From Bradyrhizobium sp. AZCC 1721 (GTDB lineage Bacteria; Pseudomonadota; Alphaproteobacteria; Rhizobiales; Xanthobacteraceae): a DNA stretch of 64,000 nt. The notes below the pieces were generated by a model. That model made no database searches and had not been told where the DNA came from. It saw only the letters and a list, made by a program, of their open reading frames with translations. This document shows, in pieces, positions 1-7,871 of this stretch. The stretch lies in contig NZ_JAZHSB010000001.1 in assembly GCF_036924715.1 (NCBI RefSeq), positions 1,045,001 to 1,109,000 of the forward strand. The letters run 5' to 3'. Made by a program: the position numbers and the translations under genes. How positions within the stretch are numbered: position 1 is the first letter of the stretch; every line of letters begins with the position of its first letter.

Positions 1-90
1 CTTCCGCCCGAGTTCACAAGCCATTCAGCCGGGTTCCCATACCTCTTGGACGAGGTCCGAACACTGTCTAATTTCTCAAAGGAGCGTCCC

Positions 91-699
91 ATGCGTGAGA
101 TCTTTCGCCCCGCCGCCGTTGCCTTGAGCACTGCCTGTCTCGCGCTCGCCTTATCGGCCGTTTCCAGCGGCGAGGTGCTGGCGCAGGCCAAGCAGGCGCC
201 GCCGAAGCAGGCTCCTGCCCAGGCCGCGCCGCCGCCTGCCCAGCAGGAGGTCCCCGCCATCAAGCAGATCGCGCTGACCGACAAGCAGATCGAGAGCGTG
301 CTAGCGGCGCAAAAGGATGTCGACGCGATCACCGATAAGATCCCCGACAACGCCAAGCCCGACCCGAAGATCGATGCGCAACTCGACGCCGTCGCGAAAA
401 AGCACGGCTTTGCCAGCTACGACGAATACAACACCGTCGTCGACAACATCAGCCTGGTGCTCGGCGGCTTCGATCCGGCGACGAAGAAGTTCGTCGGCGC
501 CGAAGCCGTGCTCAAAGCACAGATCTCCCAGGTCCAGGCCGACAAGAAGATGCCGGCCAAGGACAAGAAGGCAGTGCTGGCCGATCTCAATGAGGCGCTG
601 AAGTCGCCGCCGCCGGCAATCGAGAACAAGGGCAACATCGATCTCGTCGCGAAATACTACGACAAGCTCGCCGAGGCGCTCGGCGAGGGCGACGAGTAA
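91..699 (+). CDS. Secreted hypothetical protein
   Basis: Predicted protein of 202 residues. The start is the ATG preceded by AAAGGAG; an upstream in-frame TTG at 46 has no such site. Residues 1 to about 32 form a signal peptide with a hydrophobic core and an AQA-type cleavage site. The mature part begins with an Ala/Pro/Gln/Lys-rich stretch and continues as a charged, probably helical domain rich in Lys and Asp. No catalytic motif is visible. It is likely a small periplasmic protein of a family conserved in rhizobia; function unknown. It stands alone, followed by a repeat and a clear terminator. Confidence 0.75.
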   Translation: MREIFRPAAVALSTACLALALSAVSSGEVLAQAKQAPPKQAPAQAAPPPAQQEVPAIKQIALTDKQIESVLAAQKDVDAITDKIPDNAKPDPKIDAQLDAVAKKHGFASYDEYNTVVDNISLVLGGFDPATKKFVGAEAVLKAQISQVQADKKMPAKDKKAVLADLNEALKSPPPAIENKGNIDLVAKYYDKLAEALGEGDE

Positions 700-705
700 G
701 CCGCA

Positions 706-778
706 AGCGTTTTCAAGCGAGGCATGCCCTCGGACGTGATCCGAGGGTGGACCGGTTCGCGTGAAGAAAACGCGTAAA
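706..778 (+). repeat. Dispersed palindromic repeat, copy A
   Basis: The stretch opens with GCGTTTTCAAGCGAGGC and ends with CCGGTTCGCGTGAAGAAAACGCGT; the centre (CCTCGGACGTGATCCGAGG) is a hairpin. The reverse complement of 13364-13438 matches it along almost its whole length, so this is a dispersed element. The outer GCGTTTTC and GAAAACGC also pair. Confidence 0.8.
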
Positions 779-807
779 GATTAGAGAGCCACCCGTTCAA
801 CGAAGAG

Positions 808-838
808 GCCCCGGAGAAATCTCCGGGGCTTCCTTTTT
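808..838 (+). terminator. Rho-independent terminator
   Basis: A 9-bp stem, GCCCCGGAG/CTCCGGGGC, with an AAAT loop is followed by TTCCTTTTTG. It lies between convergent genes and serves the secreted protein gene ending at 699. Confidence 0.85.
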
Positions 839-855
839 GTCAGCGGTAGTGCGCC

Positions 856-1944
856 TCAGGTGCGGGTGCGCATTCGCATCATGAAGCTGTCGTAGCTCAG
901 CTCAGCCACCTGATTCCATGCCAGCGACTCGTTGCGGAACGCCGACAGGCTCGTATACATCTTGTTGAAGTGCGGGTTGTTCTTGGCGAGATCTGCGTAG
1001 ATGCCGTTGGCGGCATTGTAGCAAGCCTCGAGCACTTCCTGCGGGAACGGTCTGAGGATCGCGCCCGCAGCCAACAGCCGCTTCAATGCCGGCGGATTGA
1101 CGTAGTCGTATTTGCCGGTGACCCAGGTGAACGTATCGTAGGACGCGGTCTCGATCGCGGCCTGGTAATGCTTCGGCAGCGCGTTGAATTTTTCGAGGTT
1201 CATGATGTTGTGGCCCTGGCCGGTGCCTTCCCACCAACCCGGATAGTAGTAGTACTTCGCGACCTTCACGAAGCCGAGTTTCTCGTCGTCGTAAGGGCCG
1301 ACCCACTCGGCCGCATCGATGGTGCCCTTTTCCAGCGCCGGATAGATGTCGCCGCCCGCGATCTGCTGCGGCACGCCGCCGACCTTGGCGATGATGGTGC
1401 CGGCGAAACCGCCGACGCGGAATTTGAGGCCCCGGAAGTCATCCATCGACTTGATCTCTTTCCGGAACCAGCCGCCCATCTGCGCGCCGGTAGAGCCGGT
1501 CGGCTGGCCGATGCAGCCATACTCCTTCAAGAGGTCGTTGAGCATGTCCATGCCGCCGCCGAAGCGCAGCCAGGAAATATGCGAGCGCGTGTTGAGGCCG
1601 AACGGCAGCGACGTGCCGAAGGTGAACGCCGGGTTCTTGCCCCAATAGTAATAAAGCGCGGTGTTGCCCATCTCGACGGTGCCGTTCGAGACGGCGTCGA
1701 GCACCTGCAGACCGGGCACGATTTCGCCGGCCGCGAACGCCTGAATCTGGAATTTGTTGTCGGTGATTTCGGCAACCCGCTTGGCGAAATATTCACAGCC
1801 GCCATACAGCGTATCGAGTGCCTTCGGCCAGCTTGCCGTGTAGCGCCACTTTATCTCCGGGTTGGACTGCGCAATCGCTGGCGCGGCAACCGCACTCGCG
1901 GCAAGACCGACGCCGCCCACCTTCAAGAAATCACGACGTTTCAT
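856..1944 (-). CDS. TRAP transporter solute-binding protein, DctP/TakP-like
   Basis: Periplasmic solute-binding protein of 362 residues, the usual length. The N-terminus MKRRDFLKVGG is a Tat-type twin-arginine signal followed by a hydrophobic stretch and an AIAQ cleavage site. The mature sequence has DctP-family features: an early KWRYTASWPK strand, AGEIVPGLQVLDAVSNGTVEMG, and KFRVGGFAG carrying the conserved Arg that normally binds a carboxylate. It most resembles the TakP branch that binds 2-oxo acids for TRAP uptake; the ligand is inferred. No dctQ or dctM membrane subunit is nearby, so the protein is an orphan here and must pair with distant permeases. Confidence 0.88.
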   Translation of the reverse strand: MKRRDFLKVGGVGLAASAVAAPAIAQSNPEIKWRYTASWPKALDTLYGGCEYFAKRVAEITDNKFQIQAFAAGEIVPGLQVLDAVSNGTVEMGNTALYYYWGKNPAFTFGTSLPFGLNTRSHISWLRFGGGMDMLNDLLKEYGCIGQPTGSTGAQMGGWFRKEIKSMDDFRGLKFRVGGFAGTIIAKVGGVPQQIAGGDIYPALEKGTIDAAEWVGPYDDEKLGFVKVAKYYYYPGWWEGTGQGHNIMNLEKFNALPKHYQAAIETASYDTFTWVTGKYDYVNPPALKRLLAAGAILRPFPQEVLEACYNAANGIYADLAKNNPHFNKMYTSLSAFRNESLAWNQVAELSYDSFMMRMRTRT

Positions 1945-2336
1945 TTGTCTCCCCTCTGTTATCGTCGAGACCGACCAAGGGACAACGATCTCACGTCGTC
2001 TTCTCTGGTTTTCCGATGGGCGGTGCCGGACTGTTGTTTAGGAATGTGGGCCCTGAAACCTAGGCTCTTGGTGCTGCAATCAATTTTCCCGGCTTTGTGG
2101 ACCTGAAGGCAGGATGACGAATTGGTGATTGATAATCAAGCGCTCTGGTTAGCCGCAAGTGCGAAGAGCTGCCTGAATATCGAGCGGCCCAGATGCAGTA
2201 CTGGTTAATCGGATTGCCGCATTGCGGTAATTCCGCCGCGCAGGCGCGGAGGACAGCGCCCATCATTCGACCTGAAGTGCATGCGCAGCGCAGTGGAGTT
2301 TTCGGCTGCAACTTGTTTCCGACGCGCGCCGCGTGA
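1945..2336. other. Intergenic region without a recognisable gene
   Basis: About 390 bases between the start of the TRAP binding protein and the stop of the SAF-domain oxidoreductase. It should hold the binding-protein promoter and the oxidoreductase terminator. I see no convincing stem with a T-tract and no small gene with a good ribosome site. Confidence 0.5.
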
Positions 2337-3650
2337 TCATCGTCTGGTGGAGAATGCCGCTTCCATCGCCCTGCGCGTCTTGATGGTGTCGCTGTTTTCA
2401 TCGACCTCGACATCGCTCCAGCACACCACCTCGCCGTGGGCGAGGTCGTTCTTCAGCTTGACGCGATGAGCAAGCCCGATCGGTAACGCGCCGGCGGCGA
2501 GGCTTTTCGATGCCGGCATCAACTTGCCCCACACGGTGTAGCCGCCTTCGCCGTCCAGCATTTCGCCGGCGCGCAGATCGCGTTTTGCAATCGCCGCGAC
2601 GTCGCCGCGAAAATCATGCGGCTGACCGGTCGGCTCGTTGCGTAGCGCGGCCGAGAGGATCGAGATATTCAGCTCAAGTCCGATCAGATGATACGGCTTG
2701 TACATCGCCGCATATCGGCCTGATGCGTCGGTCTTCAGCCCATATTGCCTGAAGCAATCGGCAGTGTAATCGTTCGGCGCTTCCAGCACGACATAGACGC
2801 CCCAGCGCAGATCCCGGAATACGGGACGGCCGTCGCGCTCCAGCGAAGACACGACTTCCGCAAGGCCGGCCTTCTCCAGCACGCCGCCCGCCTCACGTGG
2901 CCGCATCACATGCGGCAGATCGTCGACGCCGCAAGGTGGAAACAGCAACCCGTCCGACGGCACGTCCAGTCCGGTCGCATTCGCGATCGCCGCCATTTCG
3001 ATCGCGGACTTGGTGCCGTCCAAAAACGAGTTGAACATCTGCGGATTCATGCCGGCCGATTGCGCTTCGCCCGCCGTCAGCCCGTAATGCTGCCAGACGC
3101 CGTCCGGCGTCACGTCGTGATAGGCGGGCAGGTATTTGGTGCCCTTGCCGGCGGCGACGACGCGAAAGCCCGTCGCGCGCGCCCAGTCCACCATTTCGGC
3201 GGTCAGCGCCGGCTGGTCGCCATAGGCCAGCGAATAGACCACGCCAGCCTTGCGCGCTTCCTGCGCCAGTAGCGGCCCGGCCAGCACGTCGGCCTCGACA
3301 TTGACCATCACGACATGCTTGCCCGCCGCAATGGCCGCGCGGGCATGCCTAATGCCGACGGCCGGGTTACCGGTAGCTTCCACCACGACGTCCACTGCGC
3401 TGTCGGCGATCGCGCGCGCGCCGTCGTCGGTGAAGACCGTCCGCGCGATGCGCGCCTGATCCCAGCCGACGGTGCGGCAGGCTTCGCGGGCGCGATCGCG
3501 ATCGATGTCGATGATGACGGGCACTTCGAGTCCCGGCGTATGCGGCACCTGCGACAAGAACATCGAGCCGAATTTTCCGGCGCCGATCAGCGCGACGCGA
3601 ACCGGCTTGCCGGCCGCCAGTCGGGCATTGAGAAGGTGGTGGAGGTTCAT
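2337..3650 (-). CDS. NAD(P)-dependent oxidoreductase with C-terminal SAF domain
   Basis: Protein of 437 residues. The N-terminus has a Rossmann fold (VRVALIGAGKFGSMF at about 18-32; VVVEATGNPAVG at about 88-99), as in homoserine-dehydrogenase-like and Gfo/Idh/MocA-like enzymes. The C-terminal 90 residues (AIAKRDLRAGEMLDGEGGYTVWG onward) are a SAF domain, which in sugar-acid enzymes and antifreeze-like proteins binds small acidic ligands. Homologues are often labelled only 'oxidoreductase' or mis-labelled FlgA-like because of the SAF domain. It lies downstream of a PhyH-type dioxygenase and a GntR regulator on the same strand, separated by a palindromic repeat, so a shared catabolic pathway is likely. 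The substrate is unknown; a sugar-alcohol or hydroxy-acid is a guess. Confidence 0.8.
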   Translation of the reverse strand: MNLHHLLNARLAAGKPVRVALIGAGKFGSMFLSQVPHTPGLEVPVIIDIDRDRAREACRTVGWDQARIARTVFTDDGARAIADSAVDVVVEATGNPAVGIRHARAAIAAGKHVVMVNVEADVLAGPLLAQEARKAGVVYSLAYGDQPALTAEMVDWARATGFRVVAAGKGTKYLPAYHDVTPDGVWQHYGLTAGEAQSAGMNPQMFNSFLDGTKSAIEMAAIANATGLDVPSDGLLFPPCGVDDLPHVMRPREAGGVLEKAGLAEVVSSLERDGRPVFRDLRWGVYVVLEAPNDYTADCFRQYGLKTDASGRYAAMYKPYHLIGLELNISILSAALRNEPTGQPHDFRGDVAAIAKRDLRAGEMLDGEGGYTVWGKLMPASKSLAAGALPIGLAHRVKLKNDLAHGEVVCWSDVEVDENSDTIKTRRAMEAAFSTRR

Positions 3651-3666
3651 GAGAGTTTCCAGTTAT

Positions 3667-3787
3667 CGTGTCCCGGACGCGGTGCAGCACGAAGTGCTGC
3701 TCCGCAGAGCCGGGACCCATGGATACGATGGGAGTGGGCCCCGGCTCAGCAGCGCAACGTTGCATGTTGCGCTGCGTCCGGGGCACG
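3667..3787. repeat. Long palindromic intergenic repeat
   Basis: About 120 bases with inverted ends (CGTGTCCCGGACGC against GCGTCCGGGGCACG) and inner inverted arms (GAGCCGGGACCCAT against GTGGGCCCCGGCTC). This is the common Bradyrhizobium-type palindrome found between genes. It sits between the dioxygenase and oxidoreductase genes, where a transcript would fold into a long hairpin. Confidence 0.8.
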
Positions 3788-3795
3788 AGAGAGCC

Positions 3796-4596
3796 TCACT
3801 CCGCGGCTTGCCGATGCGCACGCGCGAGCCGCAGCAACGCGTCGTCGTCCACCGTCTGGATCGGCGTGAAGTCGCGATGCGCGATGTAGTCGGGCCGCGT
3901 GGGGGTGCGGATGTAGTTCGAGACCGCATTCAGCGTCAGGTAGACGATCTTGCGCGGGTAGGGCGTGATGTTGCCGCTTGATCCGTGCACCAGGTTGCCG
4001 TGGAACATCAGCATGCCGCCGGCCTTGCCGGTGGGCGCGACGATGCCGCCTTCCTTCACCAGCCGGGTGACAGTCTCCTCATCCAGGGTCCACAGCGGAT
4101 AGGACGTCGTTTCCAGATCATGCGAGGCCTTGAGGTCGCCGGCGTGCTGGCTCTTCGGCACCAGCATCAACGGGCCGTTGATCGGCATTACCTCGTCCAG
4201 GAAGATCGCGATGTTCATCGCGCGCGGCTCCGGCATGCCGTCGTCGCGCTTCCAGGTGCCGTAATCCTGATGCCACTGCCAGACATCGCCGGTGAAGGCG
4301 GCTTTGGCGTTGATCTTGAATTGATGCATGTAGACCTTCTCGCCGAAGATCTGCTCGATCGGCTCGATCATGCGTGGATGCGCGCCGAGAGCGCCGAACG
4401 CCTCGTTATAGAGATGCGCGGCAAAGGCGGTGCGCGGCGCGCCGCTCTTCTCGCGCCACACCTCCGGGCGGTTGGCGTCGTAGATGCTGACGGCCTCGCG
4501 GGCGAGATAATCCACTTCCTCCGGGCTGAACAACTCCGGCAGGAACAGCCAGCCTTCGCGGTTGAAGAATTCGATCTGCTGTGGCGTCAGTTTCAT
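3796..4596 (-). CDS. Phytanoyl-CoA dioxygenase (PhyH) family protein
   Basis: Non-heme Fe(II)/2-oxoglutarate dioxygenase of 266 residues. The start is chosen at 4596 because AAAGGAGGAAA lies 8 bases upstream; the 18-codon extension to 4650 runs into a repeat. The iron triad is visible as His109 and Asp111 in WHQDYG and His204 in HGNLVHGSSG. Arg in YPRKIVYLTLN is the expected 2-oxoglutarate ligand. The family hydroxylates lipids, ectoine and small carboxylic compounds; this is not clearly EctD because no ectoine genes are present. It is co-directional with the GntR regulator upstream and the SAF oxidoreductase downstream, suggesting a hydroxylate-then-oxidise route. Confidence 0.85.
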   Translation of the reverse strand: MKLTPQQIEFFNREGWLFLPELFSPEEVDYLAREAVSIYDANRPEVWREKSGAPRTAFAAHLYNEAFGALGAHPRMIEPIEQIFGEKVYMHQFKINAKAAFTGDVWQWHQDYGTWKRDDGMPEPRAMNIAIFLDEVMPINGPLMLVPKSQHAGDLKASHDLETTSYPLWTLDEETVTRLVKEGGIVAPTGKAGGMLMFHGNLVHGSSGNITPYPRKIVYLTLNAVSNYIRTPTRPDYIAHRDFTPIQTVDDDALLRLARAHRQAAE

Positions 4597-4624
4597 GGTG
4601 TTTCCTCCTTTGGTTCTTGTTGTT

Positions 4625-4663
4625 GTCATTCCGGGTTCGATGCTTCGCATGCCCCGGAACGAC
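4625..4663. repeat. Short palindromic repeat
   Basis: GTCATTCCGGG and CCCCGGAACGAC flank a loop containing GATGCTTCGCATG, itself a small palindrome. It is a Bradyrhizobium-type short intergenic hairpin between the GntR and dioxygenase genes. Confidence 0.65.
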
Positions 4664-4672
4664 CGCGCGTTG

Positions 4673-5347
4673 TTACGCCGCTCTATCCGTCGCCCTCAGT
4701 CTCTCTTCAGTCATCCGCCCGGCCGTCTGCGCATGCGCCAGCGCTGTGGCCTCCGCCGCCCTGGCGTTGCCGGTGAGAATCTGCGCGGCGATCGCCTCAT
4801 GCTCTTCCCAGGCGCGTTCGCGGTAATCGAGCTCTGCCAGCACCGTCGCCATCGAGCGGCGCATATGCGGCCATTGCGGCGCGATCATTTCCTCGATCGC
4901 CGGATTGCCCGCGAGGCGATAGACGGCGCTGTGAAAATCGACGTCGAGGGCGATCAGCCGCGAAAGCGGCGTGTCTTTGCCGATGCTCCGCCCGGCCTGC
5001 AGCGCCGCCTCGAGCTGCGCGCGCCCGGAAGCATCGGCTCTCGCCCGCCCAGCCGCGAGCTTTGCCGCCAGCGCGTCGATCGCGCCTCGCACTTCGTAGA
5101 GCTGGCGGATGCGTTCGGGATCGAGCCGGATGACTTCAAAGCCGCGGCGGCCGCTTTCGGCGACGAGCCCCTGCCGATGCAGCAGATGCAGCGCATGGGA
5201 CACCGGCTGGCGCGATACGCCGAGCTTTTCTGCAAGCTCGTTCTGCCGGATGCGATGCCCGGGCGGCAACGAACGATCGGTGATCGCCTCGAGGATCCGG
5301 GCATAGACCTGGTCGATCAGGTTGGGGAGTGGATCCACGGGGATCAT
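4673..5347 (-). CDS. GntR-family regulator, FCD (FadR) subfamily
   Basis: DNA-binding repressor or activator of 224 residues. The N-terminal winged helix spans about residues 8-72 (ITDRSLPPGHRIRQNELAEKLGVSRQPVSHAL is typical). The C-terminal FCD effector domain carries the usual metal-binding residues (DVDFHSAVYRLAGN, WPHMRR, EEHEAIAAQIL, late His). It is the first gene of a leftward block with the PhyH dioxygenase and the SAF oxidoreductase, so it probably controls them and itself. A near-perfect palindrome lies 18 bases upstream of its start. The effector is probably the substrate or product of those enzymes (inference). Confidence 0.88.
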   Translation of the reverse strand: MIPVDPLPNLIDQVYARILEAITDRSLPPGHRIRQNELAEKLGVSRQPVSHALHLLHRQGLVAESGRRGFEVIRLDPERIRQLYEVRGAIDALAAKLAAGRARADASGRAQLEAALQAGRSIGKDTPLSRLIALDVDFHSAVYRLAGNPAIEEMIAPQWPHMRRSMATVLAELDYRERAWEEHEAIAAQILTGNARAAEATALAHAQTAGRMTEERLRATDRAA

Positions 5348-5365
5348 GCCGGTCGTCCCATTTTG

Positions 5366-5385
5366 GAATACGGAATTCCGAATTC
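5366..5385. promoter_or_regulatory. Candidate GntR operator palindrome
   Basis: GAATACGGAATTCCGAATTC is a 20-bp inverted repeat with a perfect CGGAATTCCG core and one mismatched pair. It lies just upstream of the GntR gene and points to autoregulation. The position and symmetry are seen; the binding is inferred. Confidence 0.6.
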
Positions 5386-5494
5386 AGAAATTAGCGACCG
5401 GCCCTGGCTGCGTCAAGGGGCTGTGGGGAGACTCACAATTGCCGCGCGCCCGGCAGGCTATATTTCGACGGGGCGCGTGATCGGAGGATTGATC

Positions 5495-6313
5495 ATGGAC
5501 AATGCCGCGAGTTTCACGGGCAGCATCCCGCATTATTACGATCAGGGCCTCGGACCGGTCATTTTCGTCGAATATGCCGCTGACATTGCGCAACGCGTCG
5601 CGGCTGGCCGCCCGGCGCGCGTCCTGGAGACGGCGGCCGGCACCGGCATCGTTACGCGCAAGTTACGCGATGCGTTGCCGGCCGATACCCAACTGACGGC
5701 GACCGATTTCAATCCGCCGATGCTCGATATTGCCCGCGCCAAGTTTCAGACCGGCGAGCAGGTCGCCTTCCAGCCCGCCGATGCGGTCGCGCTTCCATTC
5801 GCCGATGCAAGCTTCGATGCGATCGTTTGTCAGTTCGGCCTAATGTTCTTTCCGGACCAGGCAAAATCCTTTTCTGAGGCCAATCGTGTGCTCGCGCCCG
5901 GCGGCCGCTACGTGCTCAGCGTTTGGGACTCTCACCGCTACAATCCGTTCGGCCGGATCGCGCATGAAGTGGCGGGCCGTTTCTTCGCGACCGACCCGCC
6001 GCAGTTTTACAACGTGCCGTTCTCCTGCCACCAGATCGATCCGATCAAGGAGATGCTGATCACGGCTGGCTTCGGCGACATCGGCATTGCCGTGATCAGG
6101 CAGGTAAGAGAACTCTCTGACGTCGCGACCTTCGCGCGGGCAGCCGTCCATGGTAATCCGCTGATCGATCAGGTCCGGGCGCGCGGCGGCGTCGATCCGG
6201 ACCAGATCGTCGACACGATGGCGCAGGCGTTTCGCCGCGAATTCGGCGATCCCGGCCGGATGCCGGTTCAGTCAATCGTGTTCTCCGCAGCAAAGGTGAC
6301 GCCGCTCACGTGA
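5495..6313 (+). CDS. Class I SAM-dependent methyltransferase, UbiE-like
   Basis: Protein of 272 residues. The ATG at 5495 has GGAGG seven bases upstream; the reading frame stays open far upstream but lacks a start signal there. The SAM-binding motifs are clear: VLETAAGTGIVTRKL (motif I), TATDFNPPMLDIA, FQPADAVALPFADASFDAIVCQFGLMF (Methyltransf_11 pattern) and VLAPGGRYVLSVWD. The substrate cannot be told from sequence. It is divergent from the GntR gene across about 150 bases that contain the operator, so co-regulation is possible. It overlaps the 3' end of the convergent sigma-factor gene by 8 bases. Confidence 0.88.
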   Translation: MDNAASFTGSIPHYYDQGLGPVIFVEYAADIAQRVAAGRPARVLETAAGTGIVTRKLRDALPADTQLTATDFNPPMLDIARAKFQTGEQVAFQPADAVALPFADASFDAIVCQFGLMFFPDQAKSFSEANRVLAPGGRYVLSVWDSHRYNPFGRIAHEVAGRFFATDPPQFYNVPFSCHQIDPIKEMLITAGFGDIGIAVIRQVRELSDVATFARAAVHGNPLIDQVRARGGVDPDQIVDTMAQAFRREFGDPGRMPVQSIVFSAAKVTPLT

Positions 6314-7163
6314 GCAGGTTTACGTCGAACTGTTCGATCCGCTCGGCATCGGCCACCGCTTCCACCGCCGAGATCCTGTCGCCACTGATCGTCAGCCGCA
6401 CCACGATGCGCAGTTGCCCTCCGAGAATGACAGCGAGCGCGATTGCACCGTCGACCAGCGCCGGCTTGGCGGCTTGTGCGCGTCCCTTGAAGACTTCGGC
6501 AACTGCAGCAGAGCCACGGATTTCCGCGAACGAGCCCAGTCGCTGCGCGGCGGAATCGGCGCGGAACACCACCTCGGGATCGAGCACCGCGAGCAGCCCT
6601 TCGAAGTCGCCCTCGCGGGAAGCCTTGATGAAGGCCTCGACGATGGTTTTCTGCCGGCCAAAGTCGGGATCCGGCGGCGGCGTGCCCTGCACCCGGCGAC
6701 GGGCGCGGCTGGCCAGTTGCCGTGCCGCGGCCGGCGTGCGGCCGACGATGGGCGCGATCTCCTCGAACGGCACCGCGAACATGTCGTGCAGCACGAAAGC
6801 AAGCCGCTCCGCAGGCGCGAGCGTTTCCAGCACCACCAGCAGCGCTGCGCCGACGGAGTCGGCCATCTCTGCGTCCCGCCCATGCTCGTCATCGGCGACA
6901 GGTTCCGGCACGTGCGGACCCATTGGTTCCTCGCGCCGCGATTTGCGCGAGCGCAGCATGTCGAGGCAGACGCGGGCGACGACCGTGGTCAGCCAACCCC
7001 CGAGGTTTTCGACCGCGCTGGTATCGGAACGGCTCAGCCGCAGCCAGGTTTCCTGCACGGCATCATCGACCTCGCTGGTCGAACCCAGCATGCGGTAGGC
7101 CACCGCCCGCAGATGGGGCCGGTTGGCCTCGAATCTCTCAGCCAGAAACTTTTTCTCGTCCAT
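6306..7163 (-). CDS. ECF sigma factor, ECF41-type with SnoaL-like C-terminus
   Basis: Alternative sigma factor of 285 residues, much longer than a minimal ECF (about 180). Region 2 spans about 10-80 (AYRMLGSTSEVDDAVQETWLRL; WLTTVVARVCLDMLRSRKSRREE). A linker with VPEPV follows, then region 4 (LAPAERLAFVLHDMFAVPFEEIAPIVGRTPAAARQLASRARRRV). The C-terminal 110 residues are a SnoaL/NTF2-like domain, which in ECF41 proteins replaces the anti-sigma factor and modulates activity. ECF41 genes are typically next to carboxymuconolactone decarboxylase, oxidoreductase or epimerase genes; here the divergent neighbour is of the first kind. An exact TGTCACA-N16-CGTC element precedes the gene, suggesting autoregulation. 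Confidence 0.9.
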   Translation of the reverse strand: MDEKKFLAERFEANRPHLRAVAYRMLGSTSEVDDAVQETWLRLSRSDTSAVENLGGWLTTVVARVCLDMLRSRKSRREEPMGPHVPEPVADDEHGRDAEMADSVGAALLVVLETLAPAERLAFVLHDMFAVPFEEIAPIVGRTPAAARQLASRARRRVQGTPPPDPDFGRQKTIVEAFIKASREGDFEGLLAVLDPEVVFRADSAAQRLGSFAEIRGSAAVAEVFKGRAQAAKPALVDGAIALAVILGGQLRIVVRLTISGDRISAVEAVADAERIEQFDVNLLT

Positions 7164-7199
7164 CGGTCACATTCCCATGTCGCGTTCCGTCATGGTGAT

Positions 7200-7226
7200 G
7201 ACGAACGAAAGCGCGCCGATGTGACA
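7200..7226 (-). promoter_or_regulatory. ECF41-type promoter of the sigma factor gene
   Basis: On the minus strand TGTCACA (7226-7220) is followed after 16 bases by CGTC (7203-7200). I recall these two elements as the conserved ECF41 target promoter. The -10 lies about 37 bases upstream of the start codon. This fits self-activation. Confidence 0.7.
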
Positions 7227-7247
7227 GCAAATCGGCGCCGCCGCGTC
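7220..7247 (+). promoter_or_regulatory. ECF41-type promoter of the AhpD-like gene
   Basis: On the plus strand TGTGACA (7220-7226), one mismatch from TGTCACA, is followed after 17 bases by CGTC (7244-7247), about 30 bases upstream of the AhpD-like start. It uses the same seven bases as the -35 element of the opposite promoter. A second weaker match, GGTCACA-N16-CGTC, lies at 7165-7191. Confidence 0.55.
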
Positions 7248-7277
7248 AAAAACAGAACCAACCATATGGAGCGCAAA

Positions 7278-7736
7278 ATGATGCAAGCCCGAATGAATCA
7301 TCCCGTCATGGTCGTTCCCGACGCCATGAAGGCGCTGCAGGCGCTGGGCGACCTGACCAAGAACAGCCTGCCGGAAAAGCTGCTCGAACTGGTGCACCTG
7401 CGGGCCAGCCAGATCAACGGCTGCAGCGTCTGCGTCGACATGCACCCGAAACTCGCCAGGAAGGCCGGCGAAACCGACGACCGCCTGTTCGCGGTGGCCG
7501 CCTGGCGCGACACGCCTTATTTCACCGAAGCCGAGCGCGCGGCCCTGGCGTTGACGGAAGCGCTGACACGGATCAGCGACCGTGCCGATCCGGTGCCGGA
7601 CGAGGTCTGGAGCGAGGCCGACAAGCATTTCGACGAGGCGGAGCTCTCGGCGTTGATACTGGCGATCGCCAACATCAATGTCTGGAACAGGCTCAATGTA
7701 GCCGTGCGTCAGCCTGTGGGCGTCTGGAAGGTGTAG
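7278..7736 (+). CDS. Carboxymuconolactone decarboxylase/AhpD-family protein
   Basis: Protein of 152 residues. The ATG at 7278 is preferred because GGAG lies six bases upstream; the ATG at 7266 lacks a site. It has the AhpD core motif with Cys49-x2-Cys52 and His56 (NGCSVCVDMH), the peroxidatic relay of alkylhydroperoxidase-D-like proteins, and LVHLRASQ before it. True gamma-carboxymuconolactone decarboxylases lack the Cys pair, so a thiol-dependent peroxidase or redox role is more likely. Its divergent ECF41 sigma gene and the promoter elements between them indicate that it is the sigma factor's direct target. Confidence 0.88.
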   Translation: MMQARMNHPVMVVPDAMKALQALGDLTKNSLPEKLLELVHLRASQINGCSVCVDMHPKLARKAGETDDRLFAVAAWRDTPYFTEAERAALALTEALTRISDRADPVPDEVWSEADKHFDEAELSALILAIANINVWNRLNVAVRQPVGVWKV

Positions 7737-7814
7737 CGGGGACGGCATCCCCAAAACTATCGTCAATTTTAACGCGCCGGAACGTGCTTAATTCACCGGC
7801 GCGCGCTAAACATC

Positions 7815-7848
7815 AAGCCCGGCCGGATCGGCCGGGCTTTCGCTTTTT
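7815..7848 (+). terminator. Rho-independent terminator
   Basis: AAGCCCGGCCG-GAT-CGGCCGGGCTT forms a strong stem followed by TCGCTTTTTG. It ends the AhpD-like transcript. Confidence 0.85.
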
Positions 7849-7871
7849 GTTGCCTTTATCCGTTTCCCAAC

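Noticed and set aside
2060..2413. A 117-codon frame in the gap after the TRAP binding protein
   Set aside because: No ribosome site, unusual composition and it runs into the oxidoreductase 3' end; not supported as a gene.
4562..5494. Open frame upstream of the methyltransferase
   Set aside because: Antisense to the GntR gene; the ATG at 5495 has GGAGG.
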